DNA from: Guptibacillus hwajinpoensis
GTDB taxonomy: Bacteria; Bacillota; Bacilli; Bacillales; Guptibacillaceae
Length of the DNA: 64,000 nucleotides
Direction of reading: 5' to 3'
Assembly: GCF_005144865.1 (NCBI RefSeq)
Contig: NZ_SWFM01000006.1
Span: 124,001-188,000 of the forward strand
Shown: in pieces, positions 8,241 to 16,267 of the stretch
Layout of the letters: the number at the start of each line of letters is the position of its first letter
Numbering within the stretch: the first letter of the stretch is position 1
Translations under genes and position numbers: made by a program
The notes under the pieces: model-generated
Databases searched by the model: none
What the model was told of the DNA's origin: nothing
Seen by the model: only the letters and a program-made list of their open reading frames with translations

Positions 8241-9032
8241 ATGGATGAACAGAAAAAAGGATCATTCCTTGTTGATACAATGGTTTTTACAAAAAGAAGC
8301 ATCATTACGATCATTCGAAACCCGCTCATTTTCATCCCCAATTTAATCATTAGTCTTTTTTTCTTGTTTGTCTATGAAGGTGGATTAAGTGGAATATCGC
8401 AACTACCAGCATTTGAAGGCGCTAATTACCTTGCATTTATACTCCCAGTATCGATCGTTTCAGCTGCAATCGGAGGTGCTGGTGGAGCAGGACAAGCGCT
8501 CGTAAAGGATCTGGAGAATGGGTATTTCTCGAGACTTCTGTTAACACCATCTTCAAGGTTAGCCATTGTACTAGGGCCAATTATTGCTGGAATGCTTCAG
8601 CTTCTTATTCAAACAATATTAATTCTGGTGATTGCCTATTTTCTAGGTCTAGAAGTAGCTGCTGGTTTTGGTGGAGTGGTTGTAGTCCTCTTGCTTACGC
8701 TTGGATGGGGTCTTGCATTTGCAGGTTATTCGGTAGGAGTAGCACTTCGGACAAAAAATGCACAGTCTGCACAGGCAGGCACATTTGTTTTCTTCCCGCT
8801 TATCTTTTTAAGTACAACCTTTGTACCGTACGAACTTATCGAAGCGGGATGGCTTAAAATAGCGGCAACTATTAACCCAACGACCTACTTATTCGAAGCA
8901 ATGCGTTCCGTCTTTATTGATGGATGGGAACCATGGCCGCTTGTAAGGGGATTTTTAGTGATTGCCCTATTATGTGCTATTACAATTACGTTCTCAGCTG
9001 TAAGTGCTTCAAAAGCTGTGAGCTCTGATTAA
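8241..9032 (+). CDS. ABC-2 type permease of DrrB type
   Basis: A 263-residue permease with six hydrophobic segments. The conserved VKDLENGYFSRLLLTPSSR loop after the second segment is the hallmark of DrrB-like ABC-2 permeases. It follows the ATPase gene by 3 bases, after an AAAGGAGAGG site, so the two make one operon. A weak hairpin with a T run (about 9042-9062) follows. It is likely a half-transporter exporting a hydrophobic compound. Confidence 0.87.
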   Translation: MDEQKKGSFLVDTMVFTKRSIITIIRNPLIFIPNLIISLFFLFVYEGGLSGISQLPAFEGANYLAFILPVSIVSAAIGGAGGAGQALVKDLENGYFSRLLLTPSSRLAIVLGPIIAGMLQLLIQTILILVIAYFLGLEVAAGFGGVVVVLLLTLGWGLAFAGYSVGVALRTKNAQSAQAGTFVFFPLIFLSTTFVPYELIEAGWLKIAATINPTTYLFEAMRSVFIDGWEPWPLVRGFLVIALLCAITITFSAVSASKAVSSD

Positions 9033-9120
9033 GACTTTAAACCCGTGAATAGCGGTTTTTTGTTTCTGGGTCCATTCTAACCGATTGTTGTTTTTAAAAA
9101 AGGTGCTGTATAAAATGACC

Positions 9121-9227
9121 ACACTTAGCTGATTGGAGCGGAAGGTGCTCCGCTCCCGCGGAAAGCGAGCATCCTGGAGTGGAAATCAACCACTACTCTT
9201 GTCGCAACAATATCTACGAGAACAGCC
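9121..9227. repeat. Dispersed palindromic element, internally deleted copy
   Basis: This copy reads from ACACTTAGCTGATTGGAGCG, through a GGAGCGG/CCGCTCC hairpin and GCGGAAAGCGAGCATCCTGG, to GCAACAATATCTACGAGAAC. The last segment is the reverse of the GGCTCTTTTCGTAGACATTG end found at 45493. Compared with the copy at 15154-15340 it lacks the central part. It fills most of the 9033-9389 gap, where nothing else was recognised. Confidence 0.8.
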
Positions 9228-9389
9228 TTGTTTTTAGTGGTTATCTTATTGGTAAAAAAATAATTAAATGTGCTATTAAGATTTAGAAATTGTAGCTTTG
9301 GGGTAAACCAAGATATGCGACAGTACTGTTTTGAATCTAATTATGCTATTCAATAGAGCATGGAATGGAGATCAAAGGACGTGAACACA

Positions 9390-10691
9390 TTGAAGAATGA
9401 TAAAATATATGATCTTGTAGGGATAGGCATAGGGCCATTTAATTTAGGAATGGCAGCACTTGCAGATCAAACAGAAGTAGATGCCATCTATTTCGATCAA
9501 AAGGAAGAGTTTAGTTGGCACCCAGGCATGTTAATTGATGGAGCAGATCTACAGGTGCCCTTCCTAGCAGATCTCGTTACTATTGCAGATCCTAAAAGTC
9601 CTTATACTTTTATTAATTATTTGCATGAACATAATCGACTATATCAGTTTTATTTTTTCAATAAATTAGATATACCAAGAAAAGAATATAATGCATATAC
9701 ACGCTGGGTAGCATCGAATCTTTCTAATTGCCATTTTGGTAAAAAGGTAATTGATGTGATCTATCATGAAGAAGGAAAGTATTATGAGGTATCTATTGAA
9801 GATGTTCAATCGTCTGAAACTCAGGTGATTAAATCGAATCATGTAGTACTTGGAACGGGGAGTGTACCAAACATTCCAGATGGATTTGAAGGTTTTTCTA
9901 ATGAAGATGTTCTTCATACAAATCACTATCTCTATCGTGAAAAAGACCTGAAGAAATCGGATTCTGTTACAGTGGTTGGGTCAGGACAGAGTGCGGCAGA
10001 AGTTTTTTATGATTTTCTTCATGATCAGGAACGGTACGGTTATAGCTTGCGATGGTTAACGCGATCAGCAGGTTTCTTCCAGCTTGAACAAGCTAAGCTT
10101 GGCCAAGAAGTGTTCTCACCTGATTATGTTAGTTATTTTCATGAACTTCCATTTGAAGAGAGAACTAATGCACTAGAAACGCTTGGGACACTTCGAAAAG
10201 GGGTAGATCCTTCAACTCTTAAAAATATTTATCATTTGCTTTACCATCGTTCTACTGAAGAACAACCTGATGTCACGATACAACCTATGACAGAAGTAAA
10301 TGGGATTGAAAAAAGAGGCGAAAGTTATGTTCTAAACTGTAGACAATGGCAAGAGGATCAACCGTTTGTAGTAGAAACAGACAAGGTTGTGCTTGCGACA
10401 GGCTATAAGCCACATTTCCCTGACTGGTTCAATCGAATTGGCGATGAAATTGAATGGGAAGATGAGAAGCGTTTCAAAGTAGAAATGGATCAACAGCTTG
10501 TTTTTAAAGATGGCCGTGACAATCATGTGTTTACACTTACAAACCTTGATCACTCACATGGAACTGGTGCAACGAACCTCGCGCTGTCAGTTGAGCGAAA
10601 CAAGCGAGTATTAAATCGAGTGGCTGGGAAAGAACTATACTCTATTAATACAAATACTGTCTTCCAACAATTCTCTAGTAAGGGAATGTAG
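9390..10691 (+). CDS. Lysine/ornithine N-monooxygenase (IucD-like)
   Basis: A 433-residue flavoprotein of the lysine N6-hydroxylase/ornithine N5-oxygenase family (IucD, SidA, PvdA). These make hydroxamate groups for siderophores. Visible motifs are the FAD-binding GIGIGPFNLGMAAL, the FLADLVTIADPKSPYTFINYL block, the NADPH-binding VVGSGQSAAEVFYD, and the late ATGYKPHFPDW and GATNLALSVERNKR. The TTG at 9390 has AAAGGA 10 bases upstream; an ATG at 9360 lacks a site but is possible. No siderophore synthetase or transporter lies next to it. Confidence 0.87.
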   Translation: MKNDKIYDLVGIGIGPFNLGMAALADQTEVDAIYFDQKEEFSWHPGMLIDGADLQVPFLADLVTIADPKSPYTFINYLHEHNRLYQFYFFNKLDIPRKEYNAYTRWVASNLSNCHFGKKVIDVIYHEEGKYYEVSIEDVQSSETQVIKSNHVVLGTGSVPNIPDGFEGFSNEDVLHTNHYLYREKDLKKSDSVTVVGSGQSAAEVFYDFLHDQERYGYSLRWLTRSAGFFQLEQAKLGQEVFSPDYVSYFHELPFEERTNALETLGTLRKGVDPSTLKNIYHLLYHRSTEEQPDVTIQPMTEVNGIEKRGESYVLNCRQWQEDQPFVVETDKVVLATGYKPHFPDWFNRIGDEIEWEDEKRFKVEMDQQLVFKDGRDNHVFTLTNLDHSHGTGATNLALSVERNKRVLNRVAGKELYSINTNTVFQQFSSKGM

Positions 10692-10711
10692 AAGGGGGCA
10701 AATTGTTTTCT

Positions 10712-10763
10712 AAAAGCTCTTTTCTAAATGATTTTTGCTATTAAGTTTACGAAAAGAGCCTTT
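10712..10763. repeat. Short inverted-repeat element with GGCTCTTTTC-type ends
   Basis: The ends AAAAGCTCTTTTC and GAAAAGAGCCTTT are near-perfect inverted copies enclosing about 26 AT-rich bases. The ends match those of the dispersed element at 33826, 45493 and 15154, so this is probably a minimal deletion derivative. Confidence 0.6.
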
Positions 10764-10768
10764 AAGAT

Positions 10769-10801
10769 CAAAAAAACTGACACAAATGTGTCAGCTTTTT
10801 T
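10769..10801. terminator. Bidirectional terminator
   Basis: Arms CTGACAC and GTGTCAG around AAAT are flanked by A6 and T6 runs. They separate the converging monooxygenase and PAS-STAS genes. Confidence 0.88.
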
Positions 10802-10804
10802 AAT

Positions 10805-11593
10805 TTATTCATCTACTCTAACGAGAGAGTACCCTTCGAGATTTACCACATGATTAATACCCTGACGAAATGTAGCGAAAGTAGGGATAGAAGGATCTAG
10901 GTTAATGTTAATAAACCATTGTACAATCCGTTTAGTAATTCCAACATAGACAACTGTAACGCCCATTAAGCTTAGTGACTTGGTCATTGTCTCGCACAGT
11001 TTATGTGCTGAACTTTGTCCCATTTCAGTTAACCCCGAAAAATCGATTAGTACATAATCAGTGCTATTTGTAGCGGAGTAGTTTAACACACTCTGAATAA
11101 GCTTTTCCGAGCGATCATCAGTCATGGTACCAATAAGAGGGACAAGGATAGCATTATCGATCACAGTAGGAATAATCGCGTTCGATAATTCATTGACAAG
11201 CTTCTTATTTTCTTCGAATTCTTTCTGCTCTTCAGTGACATCGCGCCAGACTAGCATGTAGCCTATTTTGTCTCCACTCTCACCCCGGTACTCAGAGATG
11301 ACAATGTTTGCTGCAAAACGATCAAACAGCTTAATTGTGCTTTCGTAAGGTAGCCGATGTTGTAAAATATTTCTCTGATGAGAAGGATTCTTATGGAATT
11401 CATCAATATTTCGTCCTATAAGGTCATTAGGCTCATCTATGTCGAGATAACTCTTTATCGATTCTAGTAAAGTTTTTGCTGGTTGATTAAACCAAACAAT
11501 ATTATAATTCATGTCACATACAAATATATTATCACCAAGACTATTCAGGGCCCTAGTTGTTTCCGCGTGTGTGAAGAAAGTTGTTTCTGTCAA
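10805..11593 (-). CDS. PAS-STAS sensory protein
   Basis: A 262-residue protein. An N-terminal PAS domain (about 8-125) contains FVCDMNYNIVWFNQPA, GRNIDEFHKNPSHQRNIL and GYMLVWRDVTEEQ. A C-terminal STAS domain (about 140-255) starts IPTVIDNAILVPLIGTMTDD and includes DYVLIDFSGLTEM. The layout matches RsbR/YtvA-type stressosome proteins. The LOV cysteine motif is absent; FHKNPxHQ instead resembles PAS domains of some chemoreceptors, some of them heme-binding. It starts at TTG after GGGGGTAG. The ligand and any sigma-B link are inferences. Confidence 0.8.
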   Translation of the reverse strand: MTETTFFTHAETTRALNSLGDNIFVCDMNYNIVWFNQPAKTLLESIKSYLDIDEPNDLIGRNIDEFHKNPSHQRNILQHRLPYESTIKLFDRFAANIVISEYRGESGDKIGYMLVWRDVTEEQKEFEENKKLVNELSNAIIPTVIDNAILVPLIGTMTDDRSEKLIQSVLNYSATNSTDYVLIDFSGLTEMGQSSAHKLCETMTKSLSLMGVTVVYVGITKRIVQWFININLDPSIPTFATFRQGINHVVNLEGYSLVRVDE

Positions 11594-11658
11594 ATTACTA
11601 CCCCCGAGCTAAAATATCCATTTAATCGTATTATAGTCGATAAACTCCGCAATTTCTA

Positions 11659-11931
11659 TTAATAACGAATGGAAAAAGAACGCTCGTTATCTTGCACTTC
11701 TTTTTCTTGTGTTTTAATTTCATCAACAGATGAATAAGGACTTCCTTCTTTGATAGTTGAAATAAATCTTTCTAAAGTGGAATCTTCTCCTTGAGCTTCA
11801 ATCTCGACAGACCCATCCATATGATTCATAACGTAACCACTTAGTTCATATTGAGCAGCTTTCTGCTGGGTATAGGATCTAAATCCTACACCTTGAACTT
11901 TACCTTTTACAATCAATTGATATCGTTTCAT
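11659..11931 (-). CDS. acyP: Acylphosphatase
   Basis: A 90-residue acylphosphatase, which hydrolyses carboxyl-phosphate bonds such as acetyl or carbamoyl phosphate. Both signature motifs are present: GKVQGVGFRSYT with the catalytic Arg, and GYVMNHMDGSVEIEAQG with the catalytic Asn. Length is standard. The ATG follows GAGGT. It lies between a YwaF-like gene and the PAS-STAS gene on the same strand with gaps of 48 and 65 bases, so these may share a transcript. Confidence 0.92.
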   Translation of the reverse strand: MKRYQLIVKGKVQGVGFRSYTQQKAAQYELSGYVMNHMDGSVEIEAQGEDSTLERFISTIKEGSPYSSVDEIKTQEKEVQDNERSFSIRY

Positions 11932-11979
11932 ATGACCTCAACCTTTCAATTAGTGATAGTTATGTCATATCCTATTTGT

Positions 11980-12732
11980 TTACCTGTTAAACTGCGTTGT
12001 GCTGGAGATATTTTTAGCAGTGTTTGTCCATTTAGAAAAGATAAATGGTATATAAAGCAGGTGGAATGCAATAATTGTAATCCCTTCGAGTGAAAGCAGG
12101 TAGAATGGCCATGGACCAAGATATGATAGCAACGTGTTGCTTAGTGGCTTAGCCATTAAATACATGTAATTTGCATCAAGGAGCAGGTTTAACATGAAAA
12201 TGAAAGTTACATAAAGGTTTAAACTAACAAAGGCTATCCAAACAGACTTGTAAGAGGGATTATATTTTTCGATTATAATCATAAAAAAGGTTGTTACAAC
12301 AATACCACCATGAGCTATAAAAAAGTGCACGAATCTGAAGTGAGGATAGGCGTATACAAGGTCAGGTGTAATCATGGCAAAGATCGCACTCGCAGTTCCC
12401 ACGAAATATGTGATCTCAAAAACGAAGAACTGTCTTGATAGCAGAAGGAATACAGCAAGAAAAAGGGAAATGCTGCTAAGTTGAAGTGGAAGAGTTGTCG
12501 CTATATCCCATTTTTGATGATATATAAACCAGAGATGAAAGCTAATTTCAGACAATACTAACACTATAGCAATACTGATTCGCACCACAAAGTTAGTTAC
12601 AGCATGCCTCAGTTGATTTTTAAGGATAATCATCAAAAACAACAAAATTACAAGTATACAAAGAGCAAGAATATGTGGTGTGGAGAATAATGCGAAATCA
12701 CGATTGGTGAACCATGAGAAGGAACCCATCAT
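11980..12732 (-). CDS. YwaF/TIGR02206 family membrane protein
   Basis: A 250-residue protein with seven hydrophobic segments. Family-typical features include FSTPHILALCILV, WDIATTLPLQLSSISLFLA, a YAYPHFRFVHFFIAHGGIV segment rich in His, and LGPWPFYLLSLEG near the C-terminus. This matches TIGR02206 (B. subtilis YwaF), of unknown function. The ATG at 12730-12732 has GAGAGG about 8 bases upstream; a GTG two codons earlier is also in frame. Confidence 0.82.
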   Translation of the reverse strand: MMGSFSWFTNRDFALFSTPHILALCILVILLFLMIILKNQLRHAVTNFVVRISIAIVLVLSEISFHLWFIYHQKWDIATTLPLQLSSISLFLAVFLLLSRQFFVFEITYFVGTASAIFAMITPDLVYAYPHFRFVHFFIAHGGIVVTTFFMIIIEKYNPSYKSVWIAFVSLNLYVTFIFMLNLLLDANYMYLMAKPLSNTLLSYLGPWPFYLLSLEGITIIAFHLLYIPFIFSKWTNTAKNISSTTQFNR

Positions 12733-12792
12733 TACCACTACCTCTCTCTATCCAGAACAAAATAGTTTTAATTAATCTTAAGGTGCGAGACT

Positions 12793-12827
12793 TAAAAAAG
12801 CTTTCGAACAAGAATCGAAAGCTTTTC
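12793..12827 (-). terminator. Terminator of ytvA
   Basis: On the minus strand AAAGCTTTCGA and TCGAAAGCTTT arms are followed by TTTTTTAAG, about 20 bases past the ytvA stop. Confidence 0.85.
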
Positions 12828-12844
12828 ATGAGTAATTGAATTAA

Positions 12845-13633
12845 TTAGTTAATATCCTTTAACGCATGTTTAACAGAAGGGAAGCTTTTCACTGATGATA
12901 ATGTTAAATCATCTTTCATTCCTTCTAGCACAAACTCTGGACGAACTCCCGTAATCATGAGTCGAGCACCCATTAATTTGATGAGTTGATTTAACTGATC
13001 GACACCTTGATGGAGTTGTCTTGTGAAGTGACTAACACCGGACAGATCAAGAATCAAATATTCGTCGCCACTTTTCTGTATATGTGTACTAACATTATTG
13101 AGAAGTAATTCGACACGCTCATCATCAATATCACCAACGAGCGGAACAATGGAGACGTTGCGATCAATTGGCACGATTGGTGTCGATAAACTCTTCACTT
13201 GATCGAGATAACGGTCTGATCGTTCTTCCGCTTCTTTTCTTTTTGTAACATCCTGCTGAACGCCTACAAAGTAGGTTTGATGTTCGCTTTCTATATAGAC
13301 TGGATAGATTTGCAGTTCATTCCAGAATGCTTGACCGTTTTTACGGTAGTTTTTAATTTCTACTTTAATTTTTTCTTTGTTTTTAATGGCCGTACGTAGC
13401 TTTTTAACCTTCTCTTGGTTAGTATCCTCCCCCTGGAGAAAACGACAATTGTAACCAAGAATTTCTTCAGATGAATAGCCACTTAGTTCTTCAAACCCGC
13501 GATTTGTATAAACGATAGGATTGTCTGGAAGTTCTGGATCTGTAATGACAACACCAGTTTCAACAAATTCAATAGCTGTCCTGACAAATTCATTTTTTTT
13601 CATGCGTTTGAGTTGATCCTTATTTACCCTCAT
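12845..13633 (-). CDS. ytvA: Blue-light photoreceptor YtvA (LOV-STAS)
   Basis: A 262-residue LOV-STAS photoreceptor. The LOV domain (about 20-130) carries the flavin motif GYNCRFLQGEDT with the adduct-forming Cys, VYTNRGFEELSGYSSEEILG before it, and FVGVQQDVTKRKEAEE after it. The J-alpha linker leads into a STAS domain (about 150-260) beginning STPIVPIDRNVSIVPLVG. In B. subtilis YtvA joins the stressosome and activates sigma-B in blue light. The ATG follows GGAGAT. Key LOV residues are intact, so it should be photoactive. Confidence 0.93.
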   Translation of the reverse strand: MRVNKDQLKRMKKNEFVRTAIEFVETGVVITDPELPDNPIVYTNRGFEELSGYSSEEILGYNCRFLQGEDTNQEKVKKLRTAIKNKEKIKVEIKNYRKNGQAFWNELQIYPVYIESEHQTYFVGVQQDVTKRKEAEERSDRYLDQVKSLSTPIVPIDRNVSIVPLVGDIDDERVELLLNNVSTHIQKSGDEYLILDLSGVSHFTRQLHQGVDQLNQLIKLMGARLMITGVRPEFVLEGMKDDLTLSSVKSFPSVKHALKDIN

Positions 13634-13821
13634 AGTGACATCTCCATGACTTATTCGTTCTCATACTATCATCACCTTTTACATTCAATGTTACTACTAG
13701 TATAAAACGCTTAGTTATAAATTCCAATGAAAACCCATTTATTTAGAACAATATAACAAAACAGCTTTATTCAATATTGATAAGTAGGGTTAGGGAAAAG
13801 AAAGAGTGTTTATGCGGTTAA

Positions 13822-13830
13822 TGGTATAAT
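13822..13830 (+). promoter_or_regulatory. Extended -10 promoter element upstream of ykuI
   Basis: TGGTATAAT, an extended -10 sequence, lies about 37 bases before the ykuI start. No good -35 hexamer is seen at the expected distance. Confidence 0.45.
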
Positions 13831-13866
13831 AAATATATTTACTTTTATCCGAGGGAGGGGTTAGTA

Positions 13867-15081
13867 ATGGATGCACTTGATGTAATGGGGAAAAAAGAAG
13901 ATATCTTCCCATACTTCCAGCCGATTGTTAGTGCTGACAAGCAACAGATTATTGGATACGAAGTTCTCGGACGAATTAAAACAGATGATGGGATCGAAAG
14001 TTTAGGGTTTTTCTTTCAAGACCACTCAATTCCAGAAGATTACATAATGGAAATAGATACGCATATACGAAAGTTAGCGATTTCCTATCTTCAAAAGCAA
14101 AAAAGTAATCAATGCTTATTCTTTAATTGTAGCGCAAGACATCTTCTATTTGACCATGGTGAGACAATTACGAATTCTCTTGAGGAATATGGAGAAAACG
14201 GGGTTCCATACGATAAAATTGTGATAGAAGTATCTGATTATGATATTGATGATGATGATCTTCAGAAGCTTCAACATATTCTAACTTATTATAAAAGTCT
14301 CGGTGTGCAAGTTGCGGTTAGCCATGCCGGTAATATGATGAGTAACATCGAAAAAATCGCTATTCTTAATCCGAATATTATCAAGGTTGGTTTAACGAAC
14401 CTGAAAGATAAAGGAATGCCTCCTGAATATAGAGAAGTTCTTTATGCTCTCTCCATGCTTGGTCGCAAAATTGGGGCAACGTTATTGTTTGAAGGGATTG
14501 AGGGAGTTGGGCAATTGAAATATGCCTGGCAGAACGGCGGTCGTTATTACCAGGGTTATTACTTTGGAAAACCAGGACCAGAATTTCTTTTGAGCAATGA
14601 ATTTAAGCCACTTCTTACAAAAGAATTTCATCAATTTATTGTTCATGAAAGAAAGCGTTTGCTTTCTTTATATGAGTTATCACAAGATTTTAATCGTCAT
14701 TTACAACAGCAAATTAAGCGCACAAAGCAAAATAATTGGAATGAAATAGTGTCTGAAGCAGCGCGCTCTTTAGGGGATGCATGCTTCAGAGGGTATATTT
14801 GTGATGAAGACGGGCATCAGGTTTCTTCTAACTATTACCGTAATGGAGATGGGGTTTGGGAATTTCAGCCTAAATACGAAGGAGATAACTGGAGCTGGCG
14901 GCCATATTTTCTCGAAAACATCGTGAGAATGAGGCATGAACAGGTTGGTATCCTTTCTGATTTGTACAGTGACATTGAAACAAATGAACTTATTCGTACC
15001 TATTCCTATCCAATTAATGATACCCATTACTTGTTTCTTGATATTCCTTATCTTTACCTTTATGAACGTGATGATTATTAA
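13867..15081 (+). CDS. ykuI: YkuI-type degenerate EAL protein (c-di-GMP effector)
   Basis: A 404-residue protein: an EAL domain (about 1-250) followed by the YkuI C-terminal PAS-like domain (about 255-400). The length fits B. subtilis YkuI (about 407). The EAL signature reads EVLGR, the second block is CLFFNCSARHLLF, and the ELTES-like block reads EVSDYD. The metal-binding DDFG motif is replaced (VAVSHAGN). It therefore probably binds c-di-GMP without efficient hydrolysis. The ATG has a GGGAGGGG site. Confidence 0.87.
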   Translation: MDALDVMGKKEDIFPYFQPIVSADKQQIIGYEVLGRIKTDDGIESLGFFFQDHSIPEDYIMEIDTHIRKLAISYLQKQKSNQCLFFNCSARHLLFDHGETITNSLEEYGENGVPYDKIVIEVSDYDIDDDDLQKLQHILTYYKSLGVQVAVSHAGNMMSNIEKIAILNPNIIKVGLTNLKDKGMPPEYREVLYALSMLGRKIGATLLFEGIEGVGQLKYAWQNGGRYYQGYYFGKPGPEFLLSNEFKPLLTKEFHQFIVHERKRLLSLYELSQDFNRHLQQQIKRTKQNNWNEIVSEAARSLGDACFRGYICDEDGHQVSSNYYRNGDGVWEFQPKYEGDNWSWRPYFLENIVRMRHEQVGILSDLYSDIETNELIRTYSYPINDTHYLFLDIPYLYLYERDDY

Positions 15082-15084
15082 AAG

Positions 15085-15340
15085 TGGGTTAATTCCGCTC
15101 CGATTAGTTAAGTGTGATTTTTAATTCGTTCAAAAGCAACAATCTTTTAGAATGGCTCTTTTCGTAACATTGTTGCTATAGGAGTGAGAGGGATTTCCGC
15201 TCCAGGATGCTCGCTTTCCGCGGGGCGGGCGGTGAGCCTCCTCGGCGCAAAAAGCATTGCGCCTGTGGGGTCTCACCTGTCCCGCTAGTCCCGCAGGAGT
15301 CGAGCATCCTTCCGCTCCAATCAGCTAAGTCTGACTCTTT
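15085..15340. repeat. Composite of two dispersed palindromic elements
   Basis: A mini-copy (GGTTAATTCCGCTCC joined to GATTAGTTAAGTGTG, ending in a CAACAATCTTTTAG segment) runs into the largest copy in the window. That copy starts with GGCTCTTTTCGTAACATTG (15154). It continues through a roughly 130-bp imperfect palindrome (15191-15322) with ends GGATTTCCGCTCCAGGATGC and GCATCCTTCCGCTCCAATC and a loop near 15250. This fills nearly all of the gap after ykuI and may act as its transcription end. Confidence 0.85.
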
Positions 15341-15392
15341 ATTAAAGGAATAAAAAAAGGGTAGTACAACTATAGAAAAGGGAGGAATAAAG

Positions 15393-15794
15393 ATGCTTAA
15401 GAAAATTTCTGTGAAAACAAATCAACGGGATCAAATGCTTGATATTACATCTGAAGTGAGACATGCAATTGGGGAAGAGCGTTTTAAAAGCGGTATTGTA
15501 ATTGTGTATTCTGCCCATACGACAGCAGGTATTACAATAAACGAAAATGCTGATCCTGATGTTAAGCACGATATGCTTATGAGACTAGATGAAGTTTATC
15601 CGTGGGAACACTCCAATTATCGTCATGCAGAAGGAAACTCGGCTTCCCATTTGAAAACGAGTACAGTAGGAGCTTCTCAGACCGTCATTGTTGAAAATGG
15701 AGAACTTATATTAGGAACGTGGCAGGGAATTTACTTTTGTGAGTTTGATGGACCTCGTAACCGTACGGTTTACATTAAAACAATGGAGGGATAA
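15393..15794 (+). CDS. YjbQ family protein (UPF0047)
   Basis: A 133-residue protein of the YjbQ/UPF0047 family (TIGR00149), annotated as secondary thiamine-phosphate synthase. Conserved metal-site features are [20 protein letters not shown], the [11 protein letters not shown] segment and [16 protein letters not shown]. Length is standard. The ATG follows AGGGAGGAA. The stop is 2 bases before the phosphatase gene, so this is the first gene of a three-gene operon. The true physiological role of the family is unsettled. Confidence 0.9.
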   Translation: MLKKISVKTNQRDQMLDITSEVRHAIGEERFKSGIVIVYSAHTTAGITINENADPDVKHDMLMRLDEVYPWEHSNYRHAEGNSASHLKTSTVGASQTVIVENGELILGTWQGIYFCEFDGPRNRTVYIKTMEG

Positions 15795-15796
15795 CG

Positions 15797-16267
15797 ATGA
15801 TACGAGTTCTATTCGTTTGTCTTGGTAACATTTGTCGTTCACCGATGGCAGAAGCCATATTTCGCTCTAAAGTAGAGAGTGTTGGGCTTTCTGACCAAAT
15901 TGATATGGATTCAGCAGGAACAGGTGACTGGCATGTTGGCGAGCCTCCGCATGAAGGAACAACAGAAATACTAAGTAAGCAAAAAATTTCTACGAACGGA
16001 ATAAGGGCGAGACAGGTTAAGAAAGTGGACCTTGATCGTTTTGAATATGTTGTAGCAATGGATGCGGCAAATTTAGGGGAACTTCACGAAATGGCAGGGA
16101 TGCAACCAGCTAGTTCCATTTCACGTTTAATGGATTATGTCACTGACAGCGAGTTTGAAGATGTTCCAGATCCTTATTTTGATGGAAACTTCGAACAAGT
16201 TTATGAGATGGTAACGGAAGGCTGCGAAAAGCTACTAGAGCATATTAGGGAAGATAAAGGTATATGA
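15797..16267 (+). CDS. yfkJ: Low-molecular-weight protein-tyrosine-phosphatase family
   Basis: A 156-residue LMW phosphatase with the complete active-site P-loop VCLGNICRSPMAEAIF (C-x5-R) at residues 6-21 and the general acid DPYF at about 121-124. B. subtilis YfkJ is the closest named relative by family and by the yfkI/yfkH genes downstream. It overlaps the fructosamine kinase gene by 4 bases (ATGA), which suggests that its substrate may be a phosphorylated sugar-amine on protein rather than only phosphotyrosine. The ATG follows GGAGGG. Confidence 0.9.
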   Translation: MIRVLFVCLGNICRSPMAEAIFRSKVESVGLSDQIDMDSAGTGDWHVGEPPHEGTTEILSKQKISTNGIRARQVKKVDLDRFEYVVAMDAANLGELHEMAGMQPASSISRLMDYVTDSEFEDVPDPYFDGNFEQVYEMVTEGCEKLLEHIREDKGI

